Source: Microbacterium hydrocarbonoxydans (GTDB lineage Bacteria > Actinomycetota > Actinomycetes > Actinomycetales > Microbacteriaceae). Taken from it: a DNA stretch of 64,000 nucleotides. Below are positions 36,567 through 47,100 of the stretch, piece by piece. Location of the stretch: positions 1 through 64,000 of the forward strand of contig NZ_JYJB01000006.1 of NCBI RefSeq assembly GCF_000956475.1, given 5' to 3'. Both the position numbers and the translations under genes were made by a program. The stretch's first letter is position 1, and every line of letters begins with the position of its first letter. The notes under the pieces are model-generated. The model was not told the origin of the DNA. It saw only the letters and a program-made list of their open reading frames with translations, and ran no database searches.

Positions 36567-38819
36567 TCACGATTGCACCCTGAATGCGACCACGCGGGCC
36601 TCCCGAGCGCCGTTCGTGCTCTCCACGACGAGCCGCGCGGCGGAGAACGGGCCGAGGTCGGCGGAGAGCGGATGCACCCGCAGGCGGTGCCGGTTGTCCC
36701 TGACCTCCGCGACCGCGCGCCATGCGCCGTCGGCCGAGGTCTGCACCTCGAGCCGGTAGTCGCGCACCAGGGTCGTCATGACCTCGTCGGGGTTGCGGTG
36801 GTGGTGCAGGGTGTTCAGCTCGATATCGACGTCGTCGTCGAAGACGAGACGGATCTCGGATGCCGTGACCGGCTCCGCCCAGTCGAGCCGCAGCCACTGC
36901 GGTCCGTTGCCCGCCGGATCGGAGGCCCACATGTTCGGTCCGCCGAAGGGCCGGTTGAAACCGCTCGTGGCGCGTTCGGGCGCGAGGGCCTCTGTCTCGG
37001 GCAGCGCGCGGAAGACCACGCTCTTGCCGCGCAGAGGCTTGGTGGGCCACTGCACGAGCAGCCCGTCGCGGTCGACCTCCACGTTGCGGTCGTCGTTGTC
37101 GACCCGGTGCACGAGCGTGAGCACACCGGGGGGAAGGGCTTCCGTGGTGTGCACGGCGATCTGCGGATTCGCCCGCAGCACGACCACCGCGTTCTGCGGC
37201 TCATCGGGGGAGAAGGGGGTCGGCACGCGAACCCAGCGCGCGTCTCCCGCCGGCACCTCGATCTCGGTGCGGTGCTCGAGACGGAAGGGCACGACGTTCT
37301 GACGACGACCCGTCGACCACACCTCGGCGGTCAGGGTGGTCGAGCCCTCGGCCGAGAGCAGGAGATCGGTGGTCTCGAGCCGCGGATGCACGGGGATCAC
37401 GATCCCCAGGTCGTCGACGAGGGTGAGGGACTCGGCGTCCGCATCGTCCGTCGCCAGTGCCCGCAGGGTGCTCGAGGCGGTCACGGACGCTGAGCGGGCG
37501 AGGTCGTCGGGATCGGCGTTGGCGACGCCGATCAGGGATGCATCGGCGCGAAGCAGGGTCTGGCGGAGGTCTTCGCGGTGCTCGCGGTAGAGTCCGCGCG
37601 GTGTGACGCCGAGGTCGAGGCACATCGCCGCGGCGGTGCCGGCGGCCTCGCCCATGGCCGCGCAGGTCGCCATCACCCGGGCGGCGCCGAACGCGATGTG
37701 CGTGGCCGAGACGTTGCGACCCGCCATCAGCATGTTCTCGACGTTCGCCGAGTACAGCGAGCGGAACGGGATCTCGAAGACGCCGTCGGAGAACCGCTGC
37801 ACGGCTCCGGCTCCCGTGGCGTACATGCCCTCGGCCGGATGAAGGTCGATCGACCAGCCTCCGAAGGCCACGCCGTCGTCGAAGGAGGTCTGCTCGAGGA
37901 CGTCCTGCTGACGCAGGGTGTGGTCGCCGATGAAGCGGCGGTACTCCCGCTTGCCGGGGAGGTTGCCGATCCACTCGAGGGTGAGGTTGTCGGCGTCGAA
38001 CTCTCCCGAGTTCTTGATGTGATCCCAGATGCCGAGGATCACGGAGCGCAGCTCGTCGCGGATGCGCTCGTTGTCGTCGACGATGTCGAGCTGGCCGCCC
38101 CACTCGATCCACCAGTAGTGCGCGCCGCTGTCGCCGCTGCGGATGATGCGCGACGAGGGGATCGGGGTGGTCGAGATGTCCTTCGCGCTCTCGGGCGCCA
38201 CGTACTTCACCGGGTGCCCGACGTCCTTCGTATAGAAGAGCAGGGTCGAGCCCAGGAACTCGCGGATCGGATGCTCGGGCGCCCACTCCTCGCCGAACTC
38301 GTCGTGGCTCTCCTTGCCCAGCCGGTGGCGGGCGCCGACAAGCCGGCCGACGAGCCCGTCGCCCGTGCAGTCGAGGAACATCGGCCCGCGGAACACCGTG
38401 CGGATCTCGGACCCCATGGTCCACCCCGTGACCGAGATCACGCGGCGCGCATCGTCTTCACCCGTGGCCTCGGCCTCGATCACCTCGGTGTTGAGGAACA
38501 GGGTGAGATTCGGCTCTCGTCGCACGGTGTCGAGCACCACGTCGTCCCAGTAGACGGGATTGCCGTCGGGGTTGCGGAACTGGTTCTCGCGGTACATCTC
38601 GCCGATGATGCCGGTCTCGCGCGCCCAGCGCTGGTTGCCGTGCGCGGTCGCCCCGCACACCCACACCCGCACCTCCGAGGACGAGTTGCCGCCCAGCACC
38701 GGCCGGTTGTTGATCAGCACGGTGCGTCGGCCGAGGCGTGCGGCGGCCACGGCCGCGCTCACTCCGGCGAGGCCGCCGCCGACGACGATGATGTCGGCTT
38801 CGACGGTCTGGGTGCGCAT
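36567..38819 (-). CDS. FAD-dependent oxidoreductase with C-terminal sugar-binding-like domain
   Basis: A 750-residue flavoprotein. The FAD motif is IIVVGGGLAGVSAAVAAARLG (split), with GGNSSSEVRV next and the late AGRNVSATHIAFGAARVMATC typical of FAD_oxidored. After about residue 455 comes a long beta-rich part; the last 150 residues (PFGGPNMWASDPAGNGPQW, then VTASEIRLVFDDDVDIEL) resemble an F5/8-type C or galactose-binding domain. There is no signal peptide. It sits between the BNR-4 and HTH-less LacI genes. Its reaction is unknown; a role in oxidising a sugar or sugar acid is inferred. Confidence 0.78.
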   Translation of the reverse strand: MRTQTVEADIIVVGGGLAGVSAAVAAARLGRRTVLINNRPVLGGNSSSEVRVWVCGATAHGNQRWARETGIIGEMYRENQFRNPDGNPVYWDDVVLDTVRREPNLTLFLNTEVIEAEATGEDDARRVISVTGWTMGSEIRTVFRGPMFLDCTGDGLVGRLVGARHRLGKESHDEFGEEWAPEHPIREFLGSTLLFYTKDVGHPVKYVAPESAKDISTTPIPSSRIIRSGDSGAHYWWIEWGGQLDIVDDNERIRDELRSVILGIWDHIKNSGEFDADNLTLEWIGNLPGKREYRRFIGDHTLRQQDVLEQTSFDDGVAFGGWSIDLHPAEGMYATGAGAVQRFSDGVFEIPFRSLYSANVENMLMAGRNVSATHIAFGAARVMATCAAMGEAAGTAAAMCLDLGVTPRGLYREHREDLRQTLLRADASLIGVANADPDDLARSASVTASSTLRALATDDADAESLTLVDDLGIVIPVHPRLETTDLLLSAEGSTTLTAEVWSTGRRQNVVPFRLEHRTEIEVPAGDARWVRVPTPFSPDEPQNAVVVLRANPQIAVHTTEALPPGVLTLVHRVDNDDRNVEVDRDGLLVQWPTKPLRGKSVVFRALPETEALAPERATSGFNRPFGGPNMWASDPAGNGPQWLRLDWAEPVTASEIRLVFDDDVDIELNTLHHHRNPDEVMTTLVRDYRLEVQTSADGAWRAVAEVRDNRHRLRVHPLSADLGPFSAARLVVESTNGAREARVVAFRVQS

Positions 38820-38862
38820 CTCTGGGGTCCTTTCGGGAAGTGCGGGTGCGGGTGCGGCGCGC

Positions 38863-40677
38863 TCAGGGCGCGGCGATCGCTTCGATCTCGTAGACGCGGG
38901 CGACGTCGGTGTCGGATGCCGAGGGGTCGGTGATCAGGAGGCGCACGGCGTCGGCCGCGAGTCCCTGCGCGTCGACGACCACGGTGTTCAGGGCGTTGTC
39001 GTCGAACGAGCCGATCGCGACCCAGCCGGCCGATGTGCGCACCTGCACGGTGAAGTCCCGCAGCACGGACGCTGCGGCCGGTCCCACCGAATAGCCGCTG
39101 CGCACTCGTACGACGTCGAGCGGCGCCGTGCTCGCCCATTCGACCGTGATCGAGGGGTGGGTGTCGGATGCTGCGGAGATCCAGCGGCTCGCGTCGGAGC
39201 ATCCGCCGTCGATCGCCTTCTCCGCACCAGTGTCGGCGCGCAGCTGCGAGGAGGCGGTCGCCGTGCCCGTCCGCGCCAGGTCGACTCCGCCCGAGTCGCC
39301 TCGAAGTGCCGAGACGATGTCAGCGAGAGAGCCGCCCTCGCGCTTCTGACCTGAGCGCGGGACTTCGGCGTAACGCAGCGTTCCGCCGCCAGGCGTCGCC
39401 GGCGCGCTCAGGTACAGCACGTCGGTGCCGGCATCCGTCGTCGCGGCGCGCAGCCGCTGCTGTCCTGTCAGCGCGTCGCCCACGGGTTCGGCCGACCATC
39501 CGGTGCGGCCGTCCGCCGACTCGAGCATGACGGCCTGGCTCTTCACGACGCCGCAGTCCTGCAGGGCGACCACGGCGTACACGCGCGTCTTCGAGCCGAA
39601 CGAGGTGGTGTCGAGGGCCGCGATGGTCGACACGCCGGTGCCGAGTGCTGTGGCGTCGATCAGGCTCTGGCTGCTCCACGACGTGCCGTCCCACGTCGCC
39701 CACATCACGTCGAAGTCGTTCTCGGTGTCGGCGGCGTAGCGATAGGCGATGCCGACCAGCTCGCCGTCGACGAGAGACATCTTCGCGGTCTGCACGGCAG
39801 GCACCGCGTCGCCGATTCCCTCGCCGGGGGCGTACGGCCGCCAGATCACGGCACCGGCCGTGTCGGGGCGGATCGGCGTCGGCAGAGCGGCTCCGGAGAT
39901 GTCGCTGAACGCGTGCGCCGCCGGATCGTAGACCGCGTAGGAGCCGAGGTGCCGATACGGATCGGCCGGCCACGGACCCCATTCCCACAGCACGTGCACG
40001 AGACCCGTCGCATCGACCTCGAGGTCGTCGGGATAGAACGAGTGCCCCGTGGCCGCGCCGATCACCGTCTCGCGCGACCAGGCGGCGGTCGCCGGGTCGT
40101 AGTGATACAGCACGCCGTCGCGGCGGCCCTGAGGGTCGGCGCCCACGCGCACCATCAGCCAGACGTCGCCGTTCGCACCCGGAGCGGTGACCGGATAGGA
40201 GATCGCCGCACCGGCATCCGGCATCTCGCTCGAGACGTCGACGAGCGAGGTGACATCGCCCGCCGTGGTCGAGCGGAAGTAGTGCCAGGGCTCGTGATGC
40301 ATCGAGACGAACGCGTGGATCATGCCGTTGCCGTCGACCGCGATCGACGGCTGGTTGTGGCCGTTGTCGTCGAGGAAGTCGGCGCATGCTCCCGCGGCCG
40401 TGCGCAGGCACCCCGAGGTCCACGTGCCGTCGGCTGCCCGAGCGCCCAGATGCACCTGATGACGATCGGATGCCGAGCCCGGCACGTTGTAGGCGAAATA
40501 GGTGACGCCGTCGACCACGGCCAGCGGATTCCACCAGCCCGACTGGTTGGAGCTGTCGACCGTGACCGGAACCGTCTCGACGGTGGCCGGATGCACTCCG
40601 GCATGAGCCGGTGCGGCGGTGGCGAGCACGGCGACGACTGCTGCGGCGGTCGCGACCGCCTTCGTGAGCAGGGACAT
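38863..40677 (-). CDS. Secreted BNR-4 beta-propeller protein with F5/8 C domain
   Basis: A 604-residue exported protein with a Sec signal (residues 1-26, ending AHA). Residues about 30-440 form a BNR_4-type propeller with SGWWNPLAVVDGVTYFAYN, GHNQPSIAVDGNGMIHAFVSMHHEPWHYF (pieces) and YPDDLEVDATGLVHVLWEWG. The last 130 residues are an F5/8-type C (discoidin) carbohydrate-binding domain (AEKAIDGGCSDASRWIS, then VRVRSGYSV). BNR_4 propellers include ulvan and rhamnosyl-glucuronate lyases, so a polysaccharide lyase is possible but not shown. It follows the binding-protein gene by 10 bp in the same operon. Confidence 0.78.
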   Translation of the reverse strand: MSLLTKAVATAAAVVAVLATAAPAHAGVHPATVETVPVTVDSSNQSGWWNPLAVVDGVTYFAYNVPGSASDRHQVHLGARAADGTWTSGCLRTAAGACADFLDDNGHNQPSIAVDGNGMIHAFVSMHHEPWHYFRSTTAGDVTSLVDVSSEMPDAGAAISYPVTAPGANGDVWLMVRVGADPQGRRDGVLYHYDPATAAWSRETVIGAATGHSFYPDDLEVDATGLVHVLWEWGPWPADPYRHLGSYAVYDPAAHAFSDISGAALPTPIRPDTAGAVIWRPYAPGEGIGDAVPAVQTAKMSLVDGELVGIAYRYAADTENDFDVMWATWDGTSWSSQSLIDATALGTGVSTIAALDTTSFGSKTRVYAVVALQDCGVVKSQAVMLESADGRTGWSAEPVGDALTGQQRLRAATTDAGTDVLYLSAPATPGGGTLRYAEVPRSGQKREGGSLADIVSALRGDSGGVDLARTGTATASSQLRADTGAEKAIDGGCSDASRWISAASDTHPSITVEWASTAPLDVVRVRSGYSVGPAAASVLRDFTVQVRTSAGWVAIGSFDDNALNTVVVDAQGLAADAVRLLITDPSASDTDVARVYEIEAIAAP

Positions 40678-40687
40678 GACGGCAGCC

Positions 40688-42010
40688 TCAGCCGATCAGC
40701 TTCTGCGCGGCTTCGCCGGCCTGAGTCATGGCGTCCTTCGCGCTCTGCTGGCCGACGAGAACCGCCTGCACGCGCTCGGCGATCGCGGTCTCGATCTGGG
40801 CGTACTCGGGGAACTGCCAGAACGGGTTGCTCGTGGCGGTCGCGGTGATCTTCTCGGCGAAGCGCGATCCGAAGGCATCCGACGCGACTGCCTTCGACGA
40901 CTGCGCCTCCTCGGTTGCCGGCGGCAGACCGCGCAGCTCGTAGTCGGCCAGCACCGCGTCGAGGTCGCTGGTCGCCCACTGGGCGAAGTCCGCGGCCGTG
41001 CGGGTGCCCTCGTCTCCGCCGACGACCACGATCGCGCCGCCCCAGACGAGGGCGCGCGGGGTGTCGCCCTTCTTCAGCACCGGGCGCGATTCGGCGACGA
41101 GCTTCGAGGCGAGATCGGGATCGGGGGAGTCCTTGGTGACGGCGCCGCGACCCACCGGCGCGTCGTCGTACATCGCGGTGCGACCCTGCGCGAAAAGCGA
41201 GCGCGCGTCGAAGCGATCGACGTCGGGGGCGATCAGGCCCTGGTCGTACAGCGACTTGTACCAGGTGACGGCCTCGATGCTCGCGTCGTCGCCGATCGTG
41301 ACCTCGCCGCCCTTGACCAGGTCGCTGCCGAAGGTCTGCATCCAGATCAGGACGTCTTTGAGCTGCGCGGCCTTCGTGGATGCGGCGTAGGGGATGAGTC
41401 CGCCGCCGAGGCCCTTGAGCTTCTTGAGGGTCTTCTCGAAGCCGTCGATCGTCGTGGGGAACTCGGAGACGCCCGCCTTGTCCATGATCTCGGAGTTGGT
41501 GACCAGCCCGATCGCGCCGATCGTCCAGGGGAAGGCGTACTGCGTGCCGTCGTACTGCGCGGCCTTCAGCGCGGATGCCGTGTATCCGCGGTCCTTCGTG
41601 AGACCCGACACATCCTCGAGCTTGCCGAGGGCTGCGAGCGAGGCGAGCCAGGCGACGTCGACGTGCGCGGCGCCGGTGAACTGCCCGCCCCGCACCTGCA
41701 GCATCAGCTGCTTGAAGTACTCGTTGTACGGGAACGAGACCTCGGTGATGTCGACCTTGCTCTTCTTCTTGTAGCCGTCGAGCAGCGCGCGGATGGCGGG
41801 GGCCGCAGCCTCCTCGGTGAGCGACCAGCTCGAGAATGAGAAGTCGGTCGCGGTGAACTTGCCCGGCGCGAGACCGGAGCCGGCGCTCGCCGAGGGCGAG
41901 CCCGCGCCCGTGCCGCCGCTGGGCATGCATCCGGCCAGGAGCAGGCCGGCGGCGCCGAGACCGGCGAACTGGAGGAGGTGACGACGGGAGAGGGAGGTGC
42001 TCTCGGACAT
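40688..42010 (-). CDS. Sugar ABC transporter substrate-binding lipoprotein
   Basis: A 440-residue CUT1 binding protein. The N-terminus has twin arginines at 9-10 (SRRHLLQFAG) and a lipobox LLLAGC with Cys28, so it may be exported by Tat and lipidated. The mature part contains TDFSFSSWSLTEEAAAPAI and HVDVAWLASLAALGKLED. It lies between the two permease genes and the BNR-4 gene in the leftward operon and presumably binds the oligosaccharide released by the secreted enzymes. Confidence 0.9.
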   Translation of the reverse strand: MSESTSLSRRHLLQFAGLGAAGLLLAGCMPSGGTGAGSPSASAGSGLAPGKFTATDFSFSSWSLTEEAAAPAIRALLDGYKKKSKVDITEVSFPYNEYFKQLMLQVRGGQFTGAAHVDVAWLASLAALGKLEDVSGLTKDRGYTASALKAAQYDGTQYAFPWTIGAIGLVTNSEIMDKAGVSEFPTTIDGFEKTLKKLKGLGGGLIPYAASTKAAQLKDVLIWMQTFGSDLVKGGEVTIGDDASIEAVTWYKSLYDQGLIAPDVDRFDARSLFAQGRTAMYDDAPVGRGAVTKDSPDPDLASKLVAESRPVLKKGDTPRALVWGGAIVVVGGDEGTRTAADFAQWATSDLDAVLADYELRGLPPATEEAQSSKAVASDAFGSRFAEKITATATSNPFWQFPEYAQIETAIAERVQAVLVGQQSAKDAMTQAGEAAQKLIG

Positions 42011-42052
42011 GGGTGTTCTCTCTTCTTCGAGGGACTGCGGGATTCGGGTGTA

Positions 42053-42961
42053 TCAGCCCTTCACAGCGCCGGCGGTGAGACCGCCGACGAGGAAGCGCTG
42101 GAGGGCGATGAAGGCGATGGCGACGGGCAGGGAGACGACGAGCGATGCCGCCATCAGCTCCGGCCACGCCGTGGATGCTTCGCCGATGAAGGTGTTGACA
42201 AGCCCGGGCGGCAGGGTCTGCTTGTCGGGGCCGGCGAGAGTCAGGGCGAAGATGAAGTCGTTCCAGCCGCGCACGAAGGCGAACAGCCCTGCGGCGACCA
42301 GACCGGGGGCGGCCAGCGGCATCACGATCGAGTGGATGATGCGCATCCGGCTGGCGCCGTCGACGCGGGCGGCTTCGATGAGCTCGTCCGGGATCGTGTC
42401 GAAGAATCCCTTGAGCATCCATACGCACAGCGGCAGCGTGAAGGTGGTGAAGGACAGCACCAGTGCCGTGTAGGTGTTCAGCAGTCCGTAGGCCGCGAAC
42501 ACCGCGTACAGCGTGATCAGCAGCAGCGCCTGCGGGAACATCTGCGAGGCGAGTACGAAGTACATCAGGCTGCGTCGGCCGCGGTAGCGGAACTTCGAGA
42601 ACGCGTAGCCCATGTAGGCCGAGACGATCACCGACAGCACCGCCGTGATGACCGAGACGAGGATGCTGTTGCGAAGGTATCCGAACAGGGCGGGGTTGTT
42701 CGCGAGCTCGGCGTAGGCCTCGAAGGTCGGATTCGCGGGGAACAGCTTGGGCGGGTACGAGAACACCTCGGATCCTGGCGTGAGCGACGTGGCGAGCAGC
42801 CAGTAGACCGGCAGCAGGGCGAAGCCGCCGAACACCACGACGGCGATCCAGGCGCTCACGGTCGCGGCACGTCGATCGGCCCGCTTGCGGCCGCGACGGC
42901 GCTGCGGAGCGGGCGGGACGGATGCCGGGGCCACGCTCTCGGGGGTCAGGACAGCGGTCAT
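42053..42961 (-). CDS. Sugar ABC transporter permease (MalG-like)
   Basis: A 302-residue inner-membrane protein with six helices. The first is at about residues 37-58, then the SLTPGSEVF segment; the EAA motif is LIEAARVDGASRMRIIHSI. It starts in the stop codon of the upstream permease (ATGA overlap at 42958-42961). Second gene of the leftward polysaccharide operon, which has no ATPase. Confidence 0.92.
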   Translation of the reverse strand: MTAVLTPESVAPASVPPAPQRRRGRKRADRRAATVSAWIAVVVFGGFALLPVYWLLATSLTPGSEVFSYPPKLFPANPTFEAYAELANNPALFGYLRNSILVSVITAVLSVIVSAYMGYAFSKFRYRGRRSLMYFVLASQMFPQALLLITLYAVFAAYGLLNTYTALVLSFTTFTLPLCVWMLKGFFDTIPDELIEAARVDGASRMRIIHSIVMPLAAPGLVAAGLFAFVRGWNDFIFALTLAGPDKQTLPPGLVNTFIGEASTAWPELMAASLVVSLPVAIAFIALQRFLVGGLTAGAVKG

Positions 42962-43878
42962 CGCTTCTCTCCCTTCTCGGACATGCGCACGTACACGACG
43001 ACGAGTCCCATCAGCAGGATCATCCAGAGCAGCCCGAGGGCACCGGCGTGACCGAGGTCGAAGCCGTCGAACGCCGTCTCGTACACGGCCGTCGCGAAGG
43101 TCTGGGTGGAGCCGGCGGGTCCTCCGCCGGTGAGCACGTAGATGATGTCGAAGTGCTGGAAGTTCCAGATGAATTCGAGCAGCAGCACGAGGCCGATGAT
43201 TCCGCGCATCTGCGGGACCGTGATCGAGAAGAAGCGGCGGATGGTGCCGGCGCCGTCGATCTCGGCTGCCTCGTGCAGCTCGATCGGCACGGTCTGCAGG
43301 CCCGCCAGCAGCATGACCATCATCCAGGGGAACGACTGCCAGGTCTTCGCGACGATCACGGCGACCATCGCGGTCGTGGGGTTCGCGAGCCAGGCCTGCG
43401 GCTCGTCGATCAGGCCGATGCCCTGGAGCACGGCGTTGAGCACGCCGTAGTTGGCGTTGAAGATCCACATCCACAGGAACGAGACCACGACGCCCGGGAT
43501 CAGCCAGGGGATCAGCATGAGGCCGCGCATCACCTTGGCGCCGCGGATGCGGCTGTTCAGGGCGAGCGCGAGGCCGAAGCCCACGACGAACGGGGCGACG
43601 GTCGTGCCGATCGTGAACACCAGGGTCTGCTGCAGCAGCGGGAAGAAGTCGCCCGTGAGGATGTCGACGATGTTCTGGAAGCCGACGAACTCGCGGCCGG
43701 GCTCGACCAGGCTCTGCTTGAAGAATGCCGTGATCAGCGCGGTGATCAGCGGGTAGACCACGACAGCCGCGAGCAGCGCGAGGCCAGGGGCCGTGAGCAG
43801 GAGGGCGAACATGCCGTCGCTGAGGCGTCGCGGCTTCCGATCTGTTCCTAACTGTGAGGAAATGATCTGTTCTGTCAT
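42958..43878 (-). CDS. Sugar ABC transporter permease (MalF-like)
   Basis: A 306-residue permease with six helices. The first helix is FALLLTAPGLALLAAVVVYP (about 24-43); the EAA motif is LHEAAEIDGAGTIRRFF. First gene of the seven-gene leftward run permease, permease, binding protein, BNR-4 protein, FAD enzyme, LacI-like sensor. Its promoter is assigned at 43941-43970. Confidence 0.92.
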   Translation of the reverse strand: MTEQIISSQLGTDRKPRRLSDGMFALLLTAPGLALLAAVVVYPLITALITAFFKQSLVEPGREFVGFQNIVDILTGDFFPLLQQTLVFTIGTTVAPFVVGFGLALALNSRIRGAKVMRGLMLIPWLIPGVVVSFLWMWIFNANYGVLNAVLQGIGLIDEPQAWLANPTTAMVAVIVAKTWQSFPWMMVMLLAGLQTVPIELHEAAEIDGAGTIRRFFSITVPQMRGIIGLVLLLEFIWNFQHFDIIYVLTGGGPAGSTQTFATAVYETAFDGFDLGHAGALGLLWMILLMGLVVVYVRMSEKGEKR

Positions 43879-43940
43879 CTAGGTCATCCTTGGCCTTGGG
43901 GTGATGAGGTGCACAACACACGGTGCGGGCGGGTGTTCTC

Positions 43941-43970
43941 AGTATTTCCGGAGAATCCGGTCGGGGTCAA
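43941..43970 (-). promoter_or_regulatory. Promoter of the leftward polysaccharide operon with palindrome
   Basis: On the minus strand TTGACC (43970-43965) and AATACT (43946-43941) are 18 bp apart. The spacer holds CCGGAGAATCCGG (43948-43960), a perfect inverted repeat with a 3-bp centre. The transcript would start about 55 bp ahead of the permease ATG. Confidence 0.5.
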
Positions 43971-44045
43971 CCGTGAACGCAAATCGGTCAGACTTGAGAG
44001 GTTCTGTTCGAAAGTGGGAACAACAGAATATGCGTAGATCGATGC

Positions 44046-44074
44046 TTGATACTCGATTATCGATTAGGTACGCT
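44046..44074 (+). promoter_or_regulatory. Promoter of the beta-helix gene with GntR-type operator
   Basis: TTGATA (44046-44051) and TACGCT (44069-44074) flank a 17-bp spacer that contains CGATTATCGATTAG (44054-44067). The same 14-mer is found, on the opposite strand, in the promoter spacer at 57161-57178. The rest of the gap 43879-44142 holds no open frame of interest. Confidence 0.65.
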
Positions 44075-44142
44075 CTGAGGGGCCGCTCGGGCGGCTTGTG
44101 CGCGAACCCCCACGCGCATCAACGAAGAGTCTCGGAGACGCA

Positions 44143-47100
44143 ATGAAGCGTGTGCTGGCAACCATCGCCCTCGCGGCGGTGTTCGGATCTGCTCTGGCCG
44201 CCGCCCCCTCGGCCGCCGTCGCCGCGGAGGACGCGGCCCTCTACGTCGCGCCGGGAGGTGACGACACCGCATCCGGAGCCATCGATGCGCCGCTTGCGAC
44301 GCTGGAAGGCGCACGCGATCGCATCAGGCAGCTCAAGCAGGCGACCGGGCTTCCCGCAGACGGGCTCACGGTCTACCTGCGCGAAGGCGAGTACCAGCGG
44401 ACGGCATCGTTCGAGATCGGCGAGTCCGACTCCGGCACCGCCGACTCCCCGATCACGTATCGGTCCTATCCCGGCGAGACCGCCACCCTCACGGGAGGGC
44501 GCGACCTGCCTCGCGACGGCTTCGCTCCCGTGGCCGAGGAGGCGGTCAAGAACCGCATCGTCGAGGCATCCGCTCGTGACCGGGTTCTCGAGATCGACCT
44601 CGCCGCCCTGGGGCTGAGCGACTACGGTCAGCTCAGCCGGCACGGCTACTGGAAGGCGAACGACGTCAGCACGACGCCTCCGATGGAGCTTTACATCGAC
44701 GGTCAGGGAATGACCCTCGCACGCTGGCCCAACGCCGACGCTGCGACGCCCACCGTGCAGATGGGAGACATCGTCGACCCCGGGCCCACTCGCAAGGATG
44801 CGGATCTGCAGGACCGCGGCGGCACATTCACGTACGGATACGACCGGCCGAAGTACTGGACGAACGCCGACGACGTCTGGCTCGACGGCATCTTCGGCTA
44901 CAGCTGGGAATGGTCGTACAACAAGATCCAGTCCATCGACACCGAGGCGAAGACCATCACGCTGCGCTACGGCGAGATGTCGGGCATCATGAAGAGCTGG
45001 TTCCCCGACTTCCACTTCGCGCAGAACCTGCTCGAAGAGCTCGACGCCCCGGGTGAGTACTACATCGACCGGGCGACCGGGAAGCTGTACCTGATCCCGA
45101 ACGCCGCGTTCACCACCGGCCGCGGAGACATCACGGTCACGACCCTCGACGAGCCGATGCTGCGGGCCGACGGCGCCTCGTACGTGAACTTCGACGACCT
45201 CGTGCTCGAGTACGGGCGTGCGACGGCCGCCGTGATCCTCGGCGGCTCCCACGTCACGATCTCGCACAGCGCCATCCAGAACTTCAGCGACGGCGGCGTG
45301 CTCATCAACTCCCCGGGGCGCTACACCTACGACGGCATCCCGGTGAACCGCGGCGGCCGCGACCACGCGGTGACCGACAGCCGGCTGCGCCACATCGGCG
45401 GCGTCGGAGTCGTGCTGCAGGGCGGCGACAAGACCACCCTCGAGCCGGGGCGCAACCGCGTCGAGAACTCCGAGATCGCCGACTTCGCCTACTACCACAA
45501 GGCCTACAACCCGGGTGTGATGTTCGACGGCGTCGGCAACATCGCCCGCGGCAACGAGATCCACGACGCCCCGCACCCGGGCATCATCGTGCACGGCAAC
45601 GACCACCTCTTCGAGCAGAACGAGGTGTACGACGTGTGCAAGATGTTCCACGACCTCGGCGCGATCTACATGAACTCGGGCAAGACGCCGCAGCAGCGCG
45701 GGCACGTCTTCCGCGAGAACTACTTCCACGACATCGGCGTGGGCATGAGCGGCGTCGAGGGCATCTACGCCGACAACTTCACGTGGGATCTGCAGATCGA
45801 GAAGAACATCTTCGTGAACATGGGCAACAGCGCGATCAAGAGCGGCTCGGCCGACTACATCGAGGCGCGCAACAACATCTTCGTCGACGCCTACGCGCCG
45901 TACGACAACTACGAGCAGTGGATGGGCAACCAGGAGGGCAACGTGGTCGACCGCGACTACATGCCTGCATGGCGTCAGGTGTTCGCCGACAACAACGACT
46001 TCGTCGGCACGCCGTACCTCGAGAAGTACCCCGAGCTCGCGCACTTCTTCGAGGATGACCACTACTTCCCGAATCACAGCACCTTCGCGAAGAACGTGGT
46101 CTGGAACCCGAACCGCACGCCGATCGCGGGGATCAACGACCAGGGCGCGAAGGACGGCAAGAACCTGCTGAACTACGAGACCAACTGGGTCGCGGGCGCC
46201 GACCCCGGCTTCGTCGACGCGGCGCACGGCGACTACACGCTCAAGGCGGACGCCGCTGTCTTCGCGCAGATCCCCGGATTCGAGGCGATCGACTTCGCCG
46301 CGATCGGCACGGACGGCGTGATCGGGCAGACCCAGCAGCCGCAGACGGTGCCTCTCGAGGCCATCGCCTTCGAGAGCAGCCGGCTCACGCTCGACGCGGG
46401 AGACGAGGTGCGCGTGCGCGCCGTGCCGCTGCCGTGGAATGCCGACGACGCAGCGGTCTCATACGCCTCTGCGGATGCGGCGGTCGCGACCGTCTCGGAC
46501 AAGGGCGTGGTGCTCGGGGCAGGGCCCGGCACGACCACGGTGACGGCGACGGCGAAGTCGGACCCGTCCAAGACCGCGACGATCGAGGTGGTCGTCGAGG
46601 AGGGCGACGGCGTCCTGCACTTCACCGACTTCGAGTCGGGGGCGAACGGCTGGCCGACCGACCCGAACCGCAGCATTCAGGTGGCGGCGGACGGCGACAG
46701 GGTCTACCGCATCGTGAAGGGCGCGAACTCGCTGCTGCCGCGCGATTTCACCGAGTTCATCCTCGACGTCGACGTCACGACACCGGCCGGCGCCGCCGCG
46801 ACGGGTTCAGGGCTCATCATCTACGACCGCAACGGCAAGGGCGGGGGATACATCCGCTATCGCAACGCCGCCGCGGGTCCGACCTGGACGATCTTCGACG
46901 ACAACTGGAAGCCCGTGGCCGAGCAGGTGCTGCCGGCCGACCAGGGCCTCGCGCCCGGTGCGACCTCGCACGTGCGGGTCGCCGTGCAGGACGGGCGGAT
47001 CCGGATCGTCGTGAACGGGCAGGTCGTCCTCGAGGGGGCGGACCCAGGACCTGGGAAGGCCGGACGCGTGGGCTTCTACGTCGAGGGCTACGCCTCGCTC

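Noticed and set aside
36499..37050. Upstream extension of the HTH-less LacI gene
   Set aside because: The extended frame runs antisense-like through the C-terminus of the FAD enzyme in another frame, is Arg-rich and contains no helix-turn-helix.
40320..42428. A 702-codon minus frame across the binding-protein and BNR-4 genes
   Set aside because: Same strand but shifted frame; Arg-rich translation, and it crosses gene borders.
44119..46227. A 702-codon antisense frame inside the beta-helix gene
   Set aside because: Antisense shadow of a clear secreted enzyme; Val/Asp/His-rich with no domain.
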